Notes: generated by a model from the sequence alone, not told the origin. DNA of 64,000 nucleotides from Sphingomonas naphthae (GCF_028607085.1 NZ_CP117411.1:2356001-2420000); one strand, 5' to 3'. Counted from the first letter of the stretch, positions 35,724 through 44,267 are shown. A program made the numbers and translations.

Positions 35724-37295
35724 TTAGCGGCCGCCTGCCCGGCGATAATGCGCGATCGCATCCATCGCGCGGGTCATATCCTTCCACAACGCGTTGCGGT
35801 CCTCGCCGCGCGCATACACTTCGCCCATGCTGTGGCTAGCGCCCGGCACGAATGTGAAATCGGCCCGGCCGCCCACCTTGCGGATGACGGCCTCGAGCCG
35901 GTGCGCCGCGCCATCGAGATAATAGGAATCCGCCGTGCCGACGGCGACGTGGATCTTGCCGTCGAGATCGGGCTTCAGCCGGGGCCATTGCGTTTCTATC
36001 AGATGCGCGATGTCGAAATGGTCGCGCCAATAGGCCGCGACGGCCGGATCGACAGCCCCACTCTCGCGATCGAACAGGAAGGCGGGGGTGCCATCGGCGC
36101 GGCGCGGCGAGAACACCCAGTCGAACGAGCGCAACTGACCACCGTCGTGGCCGAGGATCGTCTCGAGCCTCGCGCTCGTCTCGATCGTCGTCTGCACCCC
36201 GCCATGGCCGCGTTCGAGCGGACGGGGCGCACCTTGCGCATCACGGTACATGTTCGCCCCCGGCGCGTAGAGATCGACGCCGATGAAATCGTGGAAATCG
36301 ACGGGGTCCGGCGAGGTCGGCCAGCTGCCGCCGAACATCGCCGGATATCGCACCATCGCCCACAGCGCGAACCAGCCGCCCGAACTGTGGCCCGTCAGGA
36401 AGCGGCCGGAGGGTTTGGCGTCCATCCGGTATCTGGCCTCGAGCGCGGGAATGATCTCGTCGACCAGCGCCTGACCCCAGGGGCCGTTGTTCACGCTGTC
36501 GGCGAATTCGGTCGTGCCGGTGGGCGTGCTGAAGTCGGGCGACACCCAGATCATCGGTGGGATGACCCCCGTTTCCATGAGATGCCAGATCTTCGACAGC
36601 AATTGCCCGTCGAGCTTGTGCGTCGTGCCGAAGCCGTTGGCGGTGTAGACGGTCGGGTATCGCGTCAGCGACCGGGGGTCGTATCCGGGTGGCGTCAGAA
36701 CCCAGGCCATCACCGACTGCGGCGTGCCGCGAAAGCGCGTGAGCGCGGGCGAAGCGATGCGCTCCTCGTGCAGATGCGGGCGCGATGCAATGATCTGCTC
36801 GGCCGCCCGTGGGGATAGGCCCGTCGTATCGAATTGACCGGTTTCGGGCGGCAGCGCGTGATCGAGCGGTATCGAGGGCATGGCCGTCAGCGGGAATTGA
36901 ACCGTGACGACCTTCGACACGAGATCTCCGGCGCCACGGCCCGCATAATTATAGTCGCCGTTACGATCGAGCACGGCCTGCACGCGATATTCGCCCTTCA
37001 GTGTGGTGGCGAAATCCTTGGGGAAAGCCGTCTCCCCCGCATCGATCGTGACGCGCCGGGCCGGGCCGAAACCGGCGATATCGCGTGCCGCGACAGACAC
37101 GCCGTCGCGGCCGGAAGCATCGGTATCCACCCCGGCCGCCTTCATGTTCTCCGGCGTCGCGGGCTCGGCGAACAGCAGAAGCCGTCCGGCCGGATCATCG
37201 CCCAAACCGGCAGGCAGCGTCACGGCGAACCGCGTTTCGGGCGTGGTCGTGCCCAGCAAGGCCGGCACGGCGAGAGCAAGAAAGGCAAGGCGCAT
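35724..37295 (-). CDS. Secreted esterase (PF00756-type alpha/beta hydrolase)
   Basis: 523 residues with a short signal peptide (MRLAFLALAVPALLG). The N-terminal beta-rich domain (about 20-185) has GDYNYAGRGAGDLVS. The C-terminal esterase domain (about 190-515) has the nucleophile elbow GHSSGGWFALW and a terminal His in GASHSMGEVY. Related to Fes/IroE- and esterase D-type enzymes acting on sugar or siderophore esters, here probably periplasmic. Its stop lies 8 nt from that of the convergent racemase-family gene. Confidence 0.82.
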   Translation of the reverse strand: MRLAFLALAVPALLGTTTPETRFAVTLPAGLGDDPAGRLLLFAEPATPENMKAAGVDTDASGRDGVSVAARDIAGFGPARRVTIDAGETAFPKDFATTLKGEYRVQAVLDRNGDYNYAGRGAGDLVSKVVTVQFPLTAMPSIPLDHALPPETGQFDTTGLSPRAAEQIIASRPHLHEERIASPALTRFRGTPQSVMAWVLTPPGYDPRSLTRYPTVYTANGFGTTHKLDGQLLSKIWHLMETGVIPPMIWVSPDFSTPTGTTEFADSVNNGPWGQALVDEIIPALEARYRMDAKPSGRFLTGHSSGGWFALWAMVRYPAMFGGSWPTSPDPVDFHDFIGVDLYAPGANMYRDAQGAPRPLERGHGGVQTTIETSARLETILGHDGGQLRSFDWVFSPRRADGTPAFLFDRESGAVDPAVAAYWRDHFDIAHLIETQWPRLKPDLDGKIHVAVGTADSYYLDGAAHRLEAVIRKVGGRADFTFVPGASHSMGEVYARGEDRNALWKDMTRAMDAIAHYRRAGGR

Positions 37296-37388
37296 CTGGG
37301 ATGTCGATTCCGTACTGATGAAGATGGATCGTGCCGCACGAGCAAGTCGGGCGCTACACGCCGGTAGGTTCCCGTGCGCCCTCGCGGC

Positions 37389-37970
37389 CTAGATCGCGAC
37401 CGCCTTCGAGCGGCGGCGGAGGTCGCCGATGGTCAGCGAAATCGCCGAAACGAGGAAGTAGAAAGCGCCGAACGCGGCATAAGGCGCGATGTCGGCGATG
37501 CTGACAGGCGCAACGCCGGCAGCCTTGTGGAGCATATGTCCGCCCGCCAGACCGGACTGGGCGCCGCTGAGGATCATCGCCCATTGCGCGCCATAAGACC
37601 GCCAGCGCCGGACGCCGGTGATGAGCTGAAACAGGCCCGACAGGATGGCCCAGGCCCCGAATACCTGGAGAACCGCGTGCATACCGTGCCCGAGCGTGGC
37701 GGCGACCGCGATCGCCGTCGCGATGCTGACGACGACATTCAGCATCTGGCTCTTGTTCCGGAGCAGACCGCCGCTTCGGCCGGCATCGAGATAGTTCGCA
37801 AGAGCATCCCAGGCGGGATAGGCGACGAGCATGGCGGCCGCCAGCGACGGCACGCTCCGGCCGATCGTGAAGGCCAGCGCCACCCAGATGGCGGCGACGG
37901 CGAACCGCAGATAATAATAGGTCTTGAGCCAGTTCCGGTTTGAAACCGGGGCATCGGTGGAGATCGTCAT
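37389..37970 (-). CDS. DUF308-like membrane protein
   Basis: 193 residues, about six hydrophobic segments, with NWLKTYYYLRFAVAAIWV and RRWRSYGAQWAMILSGAQSGLAGG. It resembles DUF308/HdeD-type membrane proteins of unknown function. It lies downstream of the NrsF/ECF pair on the same strand with a 117-bp gap, so it could be a target of that sigma factor rather than part of its operon. Confidence 0.7.
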   Translation of the reverse strand: MTISTDAPVSNRNWLKTYYYLRFAVAAIWVALAFTIGRSVPSLAAAMLVAYPAWDALANYLDAGRSGGLLRNKSQMLNVVVSIATAIAVAATLGHGMHAVLQVFGAWAILSGLFQLITGVRRWRSYGAQWAMILSGAQSGLAGGHMLHKAAGVAPVSIADIAPYAAFGAFYFLVSAISLTIGDLRRRSKAVAI

Positions 37971-38087
37971 GGCAGGTTCCTTTTCGCTGGTGCAGGCGCG
38001 GGTTTCCGATCCCGGAAGCCGAGTGCCGTGATGCTGGTGGGTCGGTATGATGCGGCTGCCCCGAGACAGCCGCGGCGATGGAGGGCG

Positions 38088-38729
38088 CTACAGTCGGAAG
38101 CGTCTGGGCAATCGCCAGCGGGCCGCGCCGGCGACGGCGGCACAGCCCAGCGAATACCAGACCACGACATAGAGCGGATCGTTGAAGGGGCAGCAGAAGG
38201 CGAAGACGAACGCCCCGACGCTGCCCGCGGCGATGCCCGACGCGAGCGCGCTGAGCCTGGGTTGGGTGGGCGCCGCCCGCCGCATCAGCGCGCCCAGCAT
38301 CGCCACGATCGGCAGCGACAGCACGAAGATCGATCCGGCGCACATGATGCCGCTGGCCGGGGCGAGGCGCTCCAGCAGGGATCGGCCGCTCAAGCCGGCG
38401 GGGACTACGATGGCGCCGCCCATCATGGCGACGACCGCCAAGGCGCAGGCCAGCATCACGCCCACGCGGGGGCGGGACGTCGGCGAAAAGGACCGGATCG
38501 CGACGGTGCAGGCAATCCCGGCCAGAACCGCGAGACTCCCCACCCGCCACAGCAGATAGGGCGACATGGCCATATGCCCCATGTCCGGGCGCATTGCGCC
38601 CAGCCCAAGGAATATCGCCAGTTCGGCCGCGCCGAGCGCCCCGATCAAGCCCCCCTCGCGCAGCATATGCCGGCGTCGGACGGGCACGAGATCGGCGGAC
38701 AGATCCAGGACCAGGGAGTCACTCGACAT
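38088..38729 (-). CDS. NrsF-type (DUF1109) anti-sigma factor
   Basis: 213 residues with six predicted membrane helices and the family element CCPFNDPLYVVVWY near the C-terminus, containing the cysteine pair thought to matter in Caulobacter NrsF. The first 20 residues are cytoplasmic and probably hold the sigma factor. It overlaps the ECF sigma gene by 11 nt, the usual arrangement. The signal (metal or oxidant in Caulobacter) is inferred only from the family. Confidence 0.85.
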   Translation of the reverse strand: MSSDSLVLDLSADLVPVRRRHMLREGGLIGALGAAELAIFLGLGAMRPDMGHMAMSPYLLWRVGSLAVLAGIACTVAIRSFSPTSRPRVGVMLACALAVVAMMGGAIVVPAGLSGRSLLERLAPASGIMCAGSIFVLSLPIVAMLGALMRRAAPTQPRLSALASGIAAGSVGAFVFAFCCPFNDPLYVVVWYSLGCAAVAGAARWRLPRRFRL

Positions 38730-39330
38730 CGGGGGTATTCTCCAGGAACGCCGTCAGGCGCGCGAGCCCGCGGTGGATGTTCATCTTGATGGCGGACGAG
38801 GACAGGCCGGTCTCCCGCGAGGCCTCCTCGATGCTGTAGCCCTGCACCTTGACCAGCAGGATCGCCCGCGCCTGAGCGGGGCGAAGCTCTCCGAGCAGAT
38901 TGGCGAGAACCGAACTGCTGATGACCGATGCCTCATGATCCTCGACCGAAAGGGTTTCGGGCAGCGCGTCCGCCGGGCGTCGCCCCAGCGTGCGCAACTG
39001 ATCGATCCATTTATGCTTGGCGATCGCCGCCAGCCACGGACCGAACGGATGCTGCGGATCATAAGTATGACGCCGCCGGTGGATGGCGAGCAACGTCTCC
39101 TGCACGGCATCATCGACATCGCCGGGCGGAAGCCGTCGCTGAAAATAGCGGTTCAGCCAGACAGCGACTTCACCGAGCAGGCGGCGATAGGCGCCGCCAT
39201 GGCCATCCTGCGCGGCCGCCATCAGGCCACCCCAGTCATCCGGTGCCGTCAGCGAGGGCCGCTCATGCCCGCCTCGCACCGATCCGGGCGATGGCCTGGA
39301 GATCATTCTCGAAAGCAGGTTCAGCCGCAT
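38719..39330 (-). CDS. ECF sigma factor
   Basis: 203 residues. Region 2: WLNRYFQRRLPPGDVDDAVQETLLAIHRRRHTYDPQHPFGPWLAAIAKHKWID region (about 58-112). Region 4: LRPAQARAILLVKVQGYSIEEASRETGLSSSAIKMNIHRGL region (about 145-190). It is partnered with the NrsF-type membrane anti-sigma factor whose gene overlaps its 3' end. Several in-frame starts are possible within the first 36 codons; the first is given. Divergent from the ABC operon. Confidence 0.88.
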   Translation of the reverse strand: MRLNLLSRMISRPSPGSVRGGHERPSLTAPDDWGGLMAAAQDGHGGAYRRLLGEVAVWLNRYFQRRLPPGDVDDAVQETLLAIHRRRHTYDPQHPFGPWLAAIAKHKWIDQLRTLGRRPADALPETLSVEDHEASVISSSVLANLLGELRPAQARAILLVKVQGYSIEEASRETGLSSSAIKMNIHRGLARLTAFLENTPDVE

Positions 39331-39577
39331 GATGGCTTATTCGCCCATCACACAGGATCGGTCACCGTGCGCTGAAAAATATCCGATGCTCCGAAGGTTG
39401 TTGGTTGGTCGAGGTGTTTGGCCGGAAGCGGGTGGAGAGGCGCGCATCGACCGCGACACCGCTGCCGCCCTCGGCCCCCGCCGCCAGCAGCGGATCGACC
39501 AGCCGACGTGACATCTGTCACTACGCGAGATGACAGCGGGAGCGCAAAAGGCAGGTCCAATCGAAAGGGCCGATCCC
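39331..39577. other. Divergent intergenic region, ECF sigma/ABC operon
   Basis: 247 bp to the small ORF (333 bp to the ABC gene). Contains the TGACA cluster at 39509-39535, described separately. The ECF-side half carries an AT-rich ATATTTTTC run on the minus strand but no promoter that I can match to a known ECF consensus. Confidence 0.4.
39509..39535. promoter_or_regulatory. TGACA repeat cluster, candidate response-regulator site
   Basis: TGACA-TC-TGTCA forms an inverted pair at 39509-39520, and a third half-site TGACA follows at 39531-39535, 22 bp (about two helical turns) from the first. It is 43 bp before the 29-codon ORF that leads the ABC/two-component operon. The spacing is typical of a site for a dimeric NarL-type regulator; autoregulation by the operon's own LuxR-type regulator is the simplest reading. 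Confidence 0.5.
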
Positions 39578-39667
39578 ATGCAGCCTCTTGTCATTGCTCC
39601 CGTCGATACGTCCCCGACCGGACGCACCATTCCGTGCCCGCCGTGCATCCCGGAGATCGCACGATGA
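39578..39667 (+). CDS. 29-residue peptide ORF leading the ABC/two-component operon
   Basis: Begins MQPLVIAPVD and ends RTIPCPPCIPEIAR. The ATG follows AAAGGG at 9 nt. The stop overlaps the ABC ATPase start as ATGA, the same coupling used by every later gene of the operon. It has no membrane segment or signal peptide, but a CPPC motif. It may be a leader peptide controlling the exporter, a small exported peptide or signal, or a spurious frame. I do not recognise a family. Confidence 0.5.
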   Translation: MQPLVIAPVDTSPTGRTIPCPPCIPEIAR

Positions 39668-40575
39668 TCGGCGATCTTGCGGATGTGGCGCGCCTGACGG
39701 GCGTGTCGAAGCGGCTGGGTGGTCGGCCGGTGCTGGACGGGCTCGATCTCGGTATCCGGGCCGGCGCGGTGACGGCGTTGCTGGGGCCGAACGGCGCCGG
39801 CAAGACGACCTCGGTGTCCCTGCTGACCGGGCGGATCGCGCCGGACGCTGGGGAAGCGACGCTGTTCGGCCTCGATCCCCGGCGGCCGGCCGCGCGGCGA
39901 CGGCTGGGCGTCATGCTACAGAGCGCCGGCCTGCCTGACGTGCTGACCATCGGCGAGGTGGTGACGCTTCAAGCCGGCTATTATCCCGATCCGCGCCCCG
40001 TTTCCGAAACGCTGGCGCTGGCGGGCCTGAGCGATCTGGCCGAGCGGCGCTGCGGCGCTCTGTCCGGCGGGCAGGCGCGGCGCGTCCATTATGCGCTGGC
40101 GCTCTGCGGCCGGCCCGACATGCTCGTCCTCGACGAGCCGACCGCCGCGATGGATCGCGCCTCGGCCCGCATCCTGTGGGGCACGGTGCGGGCGATGGCC
40201 GACGACGGTGCCGCCGTGCTGCTGACCAGCCACGACCTGGCGGAAGCCGATGCGCTGGCCGACCGGATCGTCGTGATGGAGGCCGGCCGCATCGTCGCCG
40301 ACGACACGCCGGCGGCGTTGCGCGCGCGGGCCGGCGGGTCGGTGATCCGCTGCCGCACGAGCCTGACGCCCCACGCCGTCGGCCTGCTGCCCGCCGTGCG
40401 CGAGGCGGCGATGGAGGGGGCCGAACTGCGCATCGTCGCGAGCGATGCGACGGTCGCGGTGCGGGCGCTGCTCGACACCGATCCCGGCCTGAGCGACCTG
40501 CGCGTCGCCGACGCCACGCTGGAGGACGCCATCGCCACGCTGCTGGCCCCGCGCGACGAAAGGATCGCCGCATGA
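39664..40575 (+). CDS. ABC transporter ATP-binding protein
   Basis: 303 residues: Walker A GPNGAGKTT, signature LSGGQARRVHYALAL, Walker B MLVLDEPTAAMD and switch His in LTSHDLAEAD. A C-terminal extension (about 220-303) is usual in DrrA/CcmA-type exporters. The ATG at 39664 overlaps the stop of the 29-codon ORF. Its permease follows with a 4-nt overlap, so it is half of an exporter of the drug/peptide/lipid ABC-2 class. Confidence 0.93.
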   Translation: MIGDLADVARLTGVSKRLGGRPVLDGLDLGIRAGAVTALLGPNGAGKTTSVSLLTGRIAPDAGEATLFGLDPRRPAARRRLGVMLQSAGLPDVLTIGEVVTLQAGYYPDPRPVSETLALAGLSDLAERRCGALSGGQARRVHYALALCGRPDMLVLDEPTAAMDRASARILWGTVRAMADDGAAVLLTSHDLAEADALADRIVVMEAGRIVADDTPAALRARAGGSVIRCRTSLTPHAVGLLPAVREAAMEGAELRIVASDATVAVRALLDTDPGLSDLRVADATLEDAIATLLAPRDERIAA

Positions 40576-41330
40576 CCGCCGCCACCCTCGCCGCACCATC
40601 CGGCGTCTGGCGCCGCGAGGTGATCGCCGAACTGAAGCGCACGTCGCGCCTGCCGCAATTCCTGCTGCCGACCGTGCTGACCCCGGCGGCCTTCTTCGGG
40701 CTGTTCTCCATGGCCGTCGCCCGGTCGCCATCCCCGGCCTATGTCGCGGCGATGCTCGCAGGCTATGGCGTGTTCGCGGCGACCGGGCCGGCGCTATTCG
40801 GCTTCGGCGCGGGCGTCGCGATGGAGCGCGAGCAGGGCCTGATCGAGCTGAAGCGCGTGTCGCCGATGCCGGCCGGCGCCTATGTCGTGGCGAAACTGGC
40901 GGCGACGATCATGACGACGGCGATCGCCCTGATCCTGATCGATGCGCTGGCGCTCGTCGCCGGAGTGCGACTGTCGGCGGCCATCTGGGCGCGGCTGACG
41001 ATCCTGCATCTCGCCGCCGCCATCCCCTTCGCGCTGATCGGCTTCGGCGTGGGGATGCGGATGAGCGGGAAGGGAGCGGTCGCCATCGCCAACGCGCTGT
41101 TTCTCGGCGGATCGGTGCTGGGCGGGCTGTGGATTCCCAGTTCGGTGCTGCCCGGCTGGATGCGGACGCTGGGCGAGGTAACACCCTCCTATCACCTCAG
41201 CCAGCTCGCCCGCGCCATCATGGGCGCCGAGACGATCGGCTCGCCCGTCGCCCATGCCGCCGCCGTGGCCGCGATCACGCTGGCGGGCGCCGTGTGGGCC
41301 TGGTCGGGGTGGCGGCGGAGCCCGGCTTGA
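40572..41330 (+). CDS. ABC-2 type permease
   Basis: 252 residues with six predicted membrane helices. ABC-2 permease elements include FGFGAGVAMEREQGLIELKRVSPMPAGAYVVAK and the late GLWIPSSVLPGWMRTLGEVTPSYH. ATGA overlap with the ATPase gene upstream. With the ATPase it forms an exporter; the substrate is unknown. Linked to the DesK/DesR-type system that follows, as in many ABC export modules. Confidence 0.9.
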   Translation: MTAATLAAPSGVWRREVIAELKRTSRLPQFLLPTVLTPAAFFGLFSMAVARSPSPAYVAAMLAGYGVFAATGPALFGFGAGVAMEREQGLIELKRVSPMPAGAYVVAKLAATIMTTAIALILIDALALVAGVRLSAAIWARLTILHLAAAIPFALIGFGVGMRMSGKGAVAIANALFLGGSVLGGLWIPSSVLPGWMRTLGEVTPSYHLSQLARAIMGAETIGSPVAHAAAVAAITLAGAVWAWSGWRRSPA

Positions 41331-41362
41331 CCGGCACGCCCCGATCCCGCGACACTGTCGCC

Positions 41363-42421
41363 ATGCGGACGGCCGGCGAGCGATGGTGGGAGGGGCCGTG
41401 GCCGTGGCTGGGCTACCTCGTCTTCCTGCCGCTGCCGTGGCTGTGGATGCCGCCCGGCACCGCGACGTTGCTCTGGACCGGGCTCGCCCTCGCCGCCTTC
41501 CTGCCGCTCTATTTCCTGGCGCATCGGCTGGAGGGGATACGGCGCGCGGCGGTCTGCGTGGCGATCACAGCGATCGGGATCGCGCTGGCGCCGCTGCCCG
41601 TCAACTGGACGACATTCGCGATCTATGGCGCGGCCGAGATGGGCCGGGTGCGGCCACCCCGGATCGCGGTGGCGGGCATCGCGGCGATCGCCACCGTCAC
41701 CGCGATCGTCGGCCTGTGGTTCGGGCAGCCCGTCTTCTGGTGGTTGCCCGGCGTGGTGCTGATCGTGATGACCGGCGGCGGCACCATATCGCGCGAGGCC
41801 TTCTACCGCCGCACCCAGGCGCTGCTGGCGACGCAGGAGGAGGTCCGCCGCCTCGCCGGCATCGCCGAGCGCGAGCGGATCGCGCGCGACCTGCATGACG
41901 TCGTCGGCCGGACGCTCACCTTGGTGGCGCTGAAGGCCGATCTCGCCGGGCGGATGCTCGATCGCGACATCGGCGCGGCCCGGTCGGAGGTGGATGCGAT
42001 CGGTGCGGCGGCGCGGGCGGGGCTGGCCGAGGTGCGCGCGGCACTGGCCGGGCAGAGCGGCGGCGGGCTGACGCAGGAGGCTTCGGCCTCGATCCATGCG
42101 CTGCGCACCGCCGGTGTCGAGCCGGTGCTGACCGGCGACCCCGGCGACATCCCCGCCGACGCCGGCGCCGTCCTCGCGATGACCTTGCGCGAGGCGGTGA
42201 CGAACGTGATCCGCCACGCCGGCGCGCGGCGCTGCGCGATCGCCATCGCCGCCGGGCCGGGCGCGGCGCGGCTGGTGGTCGAGGATGACGGGATCGGCCT
42301 GTCCTTCCGCGAGGGCAACGGGCTGACCGGCATGCGCCAGCGGCTGGTGGCGGCGGGCGGTTCGCTCCGGCTGTCGGCCGGTCTCCCCGGTATCCGCCTC
42401 GAGGCGAGCGTGCCGACATGA
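41363..42421 (+). CDS. DesK/NarX-type sensor histidine kinase
   Basis: 352 residues. Four to five N-terminal membrane helices (about 15-145) have almost no extracytoplasmic domain. HisKA_3 follows, with the phospho-His in ERIARDLHDVVGRTLT; HATPase ends the protein, with MTLREAVTNVIRHAG and VEDDGIGL. The ATG at 41363 is given; a TTG at 41327 that overlaps the permease stop (TTGA) is equally possible and would fit the coupling in this operon. Such kinases often sense membrane state or the ABC exporter itself. Confidence 0.9.
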   Translation: MRTAGERWWEGPWPWLGYLVFLPLPWLWMPPGTATLLWTGLALAAFLPLYFLAHRLEGIRRAAVCVAITAIGIALAPLPVNWTTFAIYGAAEMGRVRPPRIAVAGIAAIATVTAIVGLWFGQPVFWWLPGVVLIVMTGGGTISREAFYRRTQALLATQEEVRRLAGIAERERIARDLHDVVGRTLTLVALKADLAGRMLDRDIGAARSEVDAIGAAARAGLAEVRAALAGQSGGGLTQEASASIHALRTAGVEPVLTGDPGDIPADAGAVLAMTLREAVTNVIRHAGARRCAIAIAAGPGAARLVVEDDGIGLSFREGNGLTGMRQRLVAAGGSLRLSAGLPGIRLEASVPT

Positions 42422-43029
42422 CCCCGATCCGCATCGTCATCGCCGAGGATCAGGCGCTGGTGCTGGGCGCGATCGCCGCGCTGCTGGCGCTGGAGGCCGA
42501 TTTCGCGATCGTCGGCCGCGCCGCCGATGGCGATGCGGCGCTCGATCTCGTCCGCGCGCTCTCGCCCGATATCCTGTTGACCGATATCGAGATGCCCGGC
42601 CGCACGGGCCTCGATCTGGCCCAAGCGGTCGCGGCCGAGGCGCCGCGCACCGGCGTGGTGATCGTCACCACCTTCGCCCGCCCCGGCTATCTCGCCCGCG
42701 CCCGCGGCGCCGGGGTGCGCGGCTATCTGCTGAAGGACGCGCCGGTCGACGATCTGGCCGCCGCGATCCGCACCGTCGCCGCCGGGGGCCGGGCGATCCC
42801 GGCCGATCTCGCCGCCGCCGCCTGGGAAATCGGCACCGATCCGCTGACCGATCGCGAGCGAGATACGCTACGCCTGGCCGAAGAAGGGCTGTCGAACAAG
42901 GACATCGCCCGCCGCCTGGGCCTCTCGCCGGGCACGGTGCGCAACTATCTGTCCGAAGCGGCGTCGAAGCTGGGCGCGGGCAACCGGATCGAGGCGGGGC
43001 GAATGGCCCGCGCGAACGGGTGGTTGTGA
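42418..43029 (+). CDS. LuxR/NarL-type response regulator (DesR-like)
   Basis: 203 residues. Receiver domain (about 1-120) with acidic pair in IAEDQAL, phospho-Asp in LTDIEMPG, Thr in VTTFARP and Lys in LLKDAPVDD. A LuxR-type HTH follows (about 140-200; LTDRERDTLRLAEEGLSNKDIARRLGLSPGTVRNYLS). It overlaps the kinase gene by 4 nt. Likely activates its own operon through the TGACA sites upstream of the 29-codon ORF. Confidence 0.92.
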   Translation: MTPIRIVIAEDQALVLGAIAALLALEADFAIVGRAADGDAALDLVRALSPDILLTDIEMPGRTGLDLAQAVAAEAPRTGVVIVTTFARPGYLARARGAGVRGYLLKDAPVDDLAAAIRTVAAGGRAIPADLAAAAWEIGTDPLTDRERDTLRLAEEGLSNKDIARRLGLSPGTVRNYLSEAASKLGAGNRIEAGRMARANGWL

Positions 43030-43226
43030 GCGGCGGGGCGGACACGCGCCAACCGGCCGGATCGTCGCCGGCCAAGCCCCTGCCCTCCTAGACCGGATAC
43101 CGTCGTGGGCAGAGCGGTTCGTGTTGGATCGACAGCACCGAAGCAGCCCCTCGCTCGGAAAAATCGCTGTCCTACAGCCCCGGTTCCTGCATAAAGGAAA
43201 GGCTCGCGTTGACCGGGAGCAGACCC

Positions 43227-43499
43227 ATGCCGACCAATTCCCCCGACATCGAGACCGCCGCCGATCGCTGGACGGCGCGGGCGCGGCCGACGTTTCTGTA
43301 TGTCATGTATGCGTTACTGCTCGGTGCGCTGCCCGTAGGCCTGCTCGCCGCAATCCGGCCGGCGGCGGCCGAGGCGATCACGCGGGGGATCGCCGCTTAT
43401 CTCGCCGCCATTCCGGAACCACTCTATGCGCTCTTCGGCACCGGCTATCTCGGCTACACGGTCGCACGCGAATGGGGCAAGGCCAAGGGCGCCGGTTGA
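43227..43499 (+). CDS. GTA-type 3TM holin-like membrane protein
   Basis: 90 residues with two to three hydrophobic segments. FLYVMYALLLGALPVG and IPEPLYALFGTGYLGYTVAREWGK match my recollection of the alphaproteobacterial 'holin of 3TMs, for gene-transfer release' family. The ATG at 43227 has GGGAG at 7 nt; a TTG six codons earlier is unlikely. No endolysin, capsid or other phage gene is adjacent, so it is an isolated lysis-type gene, probably serving a gene transfer agent encoded elsewhere. Confidence 0.75.
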   Translation: MPTNSPDIETAADRWTARARPTFLYVMYALLLGALPVGLLAAIRPAAAEAITRGIAAYLAAIPEPLYALFGTGYLGYTVAREWGKAKGAG

Positions 43500-43506
43500 T
43501 GGCCGG

Positions 43507-43908
43507 CTACAGCAGGGCCTCCAGCAGGCCGATCAGCGGCTTGTCGGCCGGTGGCATGGGCAAGGCGTGCATCTCCACTACCCGCACCCAGCGCAGCGCG
43601 CCGCCCTCCAGCGGCGCGGGCTGGCCGGTCCATTTGCGGCAGACGTAGAGCAGCAACAGGAGATGCTTCTCGCCCAACGTGGCGCTGGCGAAGGTGGCGG
43701 GCGCGAGGCAGGCTTCGGCGACGTCGATGCCGAGTTCCTCGCGCAGTTCGCGCACCAGCGCCGCCTCGGGCGTCTCGCCGGGGTCGATCTTGCCGCCCGG
43801 GAATTCCCACAGGCCGGCCATCGCCTTGCCCTCGGGCCGCTGCTGGAGCAACACCCGACCGTCGCGATCGACCAGCGCCACCGCGACCACCGGCAGAAGC
43901 GCGGTCAT
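43507..43908 (-). CDS. mutT: MutT-type Nudix hydrolase
   Basis: 133 residues. A complete Nudix box GGKIDPGETPEAALVREL followed by REELGI lies at about 38-60. The opening (VVAVALVDRDGRVLLQQRPEGK) and the later EMHALPMPPADKPLI section are as in the MutT 8-oxo-dGTP diphosphatase group, which keeps oxidised nucleotides out of DNA. Convergent with the holin gene (7-nt gap) and divergent from the first Flp pilin gene. Confidence 0.9.
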   Translation of the reverse strand: MTALLPVVAVALVDRDGRVLLQQRPEGKAMAGLWEFPGGKIDPGETPEAALVRELREELGIDVAEACLAPATFASATLGEKHLLLLLYVCRKWTGQPAPLEGGALRWVRVVEMHALPMPPADKPLIGLLEALL

Positions 43909-43978
43909 CCTATCATTTCCTTAACCATGCATCGCTAGTCCCCTTTGGCCAGGATCAGGTCAAGCGGGAGCGACGGGC

Positions 43979-44152
43979 ATGGACAGGAAGGACGAACGGA
44001 TCGCGCGGGACGAAAAGGGCGCGACGGCGATCGAATATGGGCTGATCGTGGCGCTGATCGTGCTGGCGCTGGTCGGCGGGGCCTCGTCGCTGGGCACGTC
44101 CTCCGGCGGCATGTGGGGCAACATGACCGACAAGGTGGTGAACGCGGGGTAA
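43979..44152 (+). CDS. Flp-type (type IVb) pilin, first copy
   Basis: 57 residues. Short basic leader, then the Flp core GATAIEYGLIVALIVLALVGG, with Glu5-type acid in the helix start. The prepilin peptidase would cut just before the hydrophobic core. GGGAGCG precedes the ATG. Second pilin gene lies 115 nt downstream; no tad assembly genes are in the window. Confidence 0.88.
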   Translation: MDRKDERIARDEKGATAIEYGLIVALIVLALVGGASSLGTSSGGMWGNMTDKVVNAG

Positions 44153-44267
44153 TTCCTAATGAACGAATCGGTGCGCTTTTAACGGTTTGGCAAGAGCACC
44201 CGATCTAAAGCGATGACAGCTTAACCGCCGGAGCGGGGCGGCGGGCACAAGGCAAGGAGTTAGGTTC

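Noticed and set aside
39418-39663. N-terminal extension of the ABC ATPase
   Set aside because: The in-frame extension is Arg/Pro-rich and unlike ABC proteins; the ATG at 39664 starts just before the normal first strand and is coupled to the small ORF.
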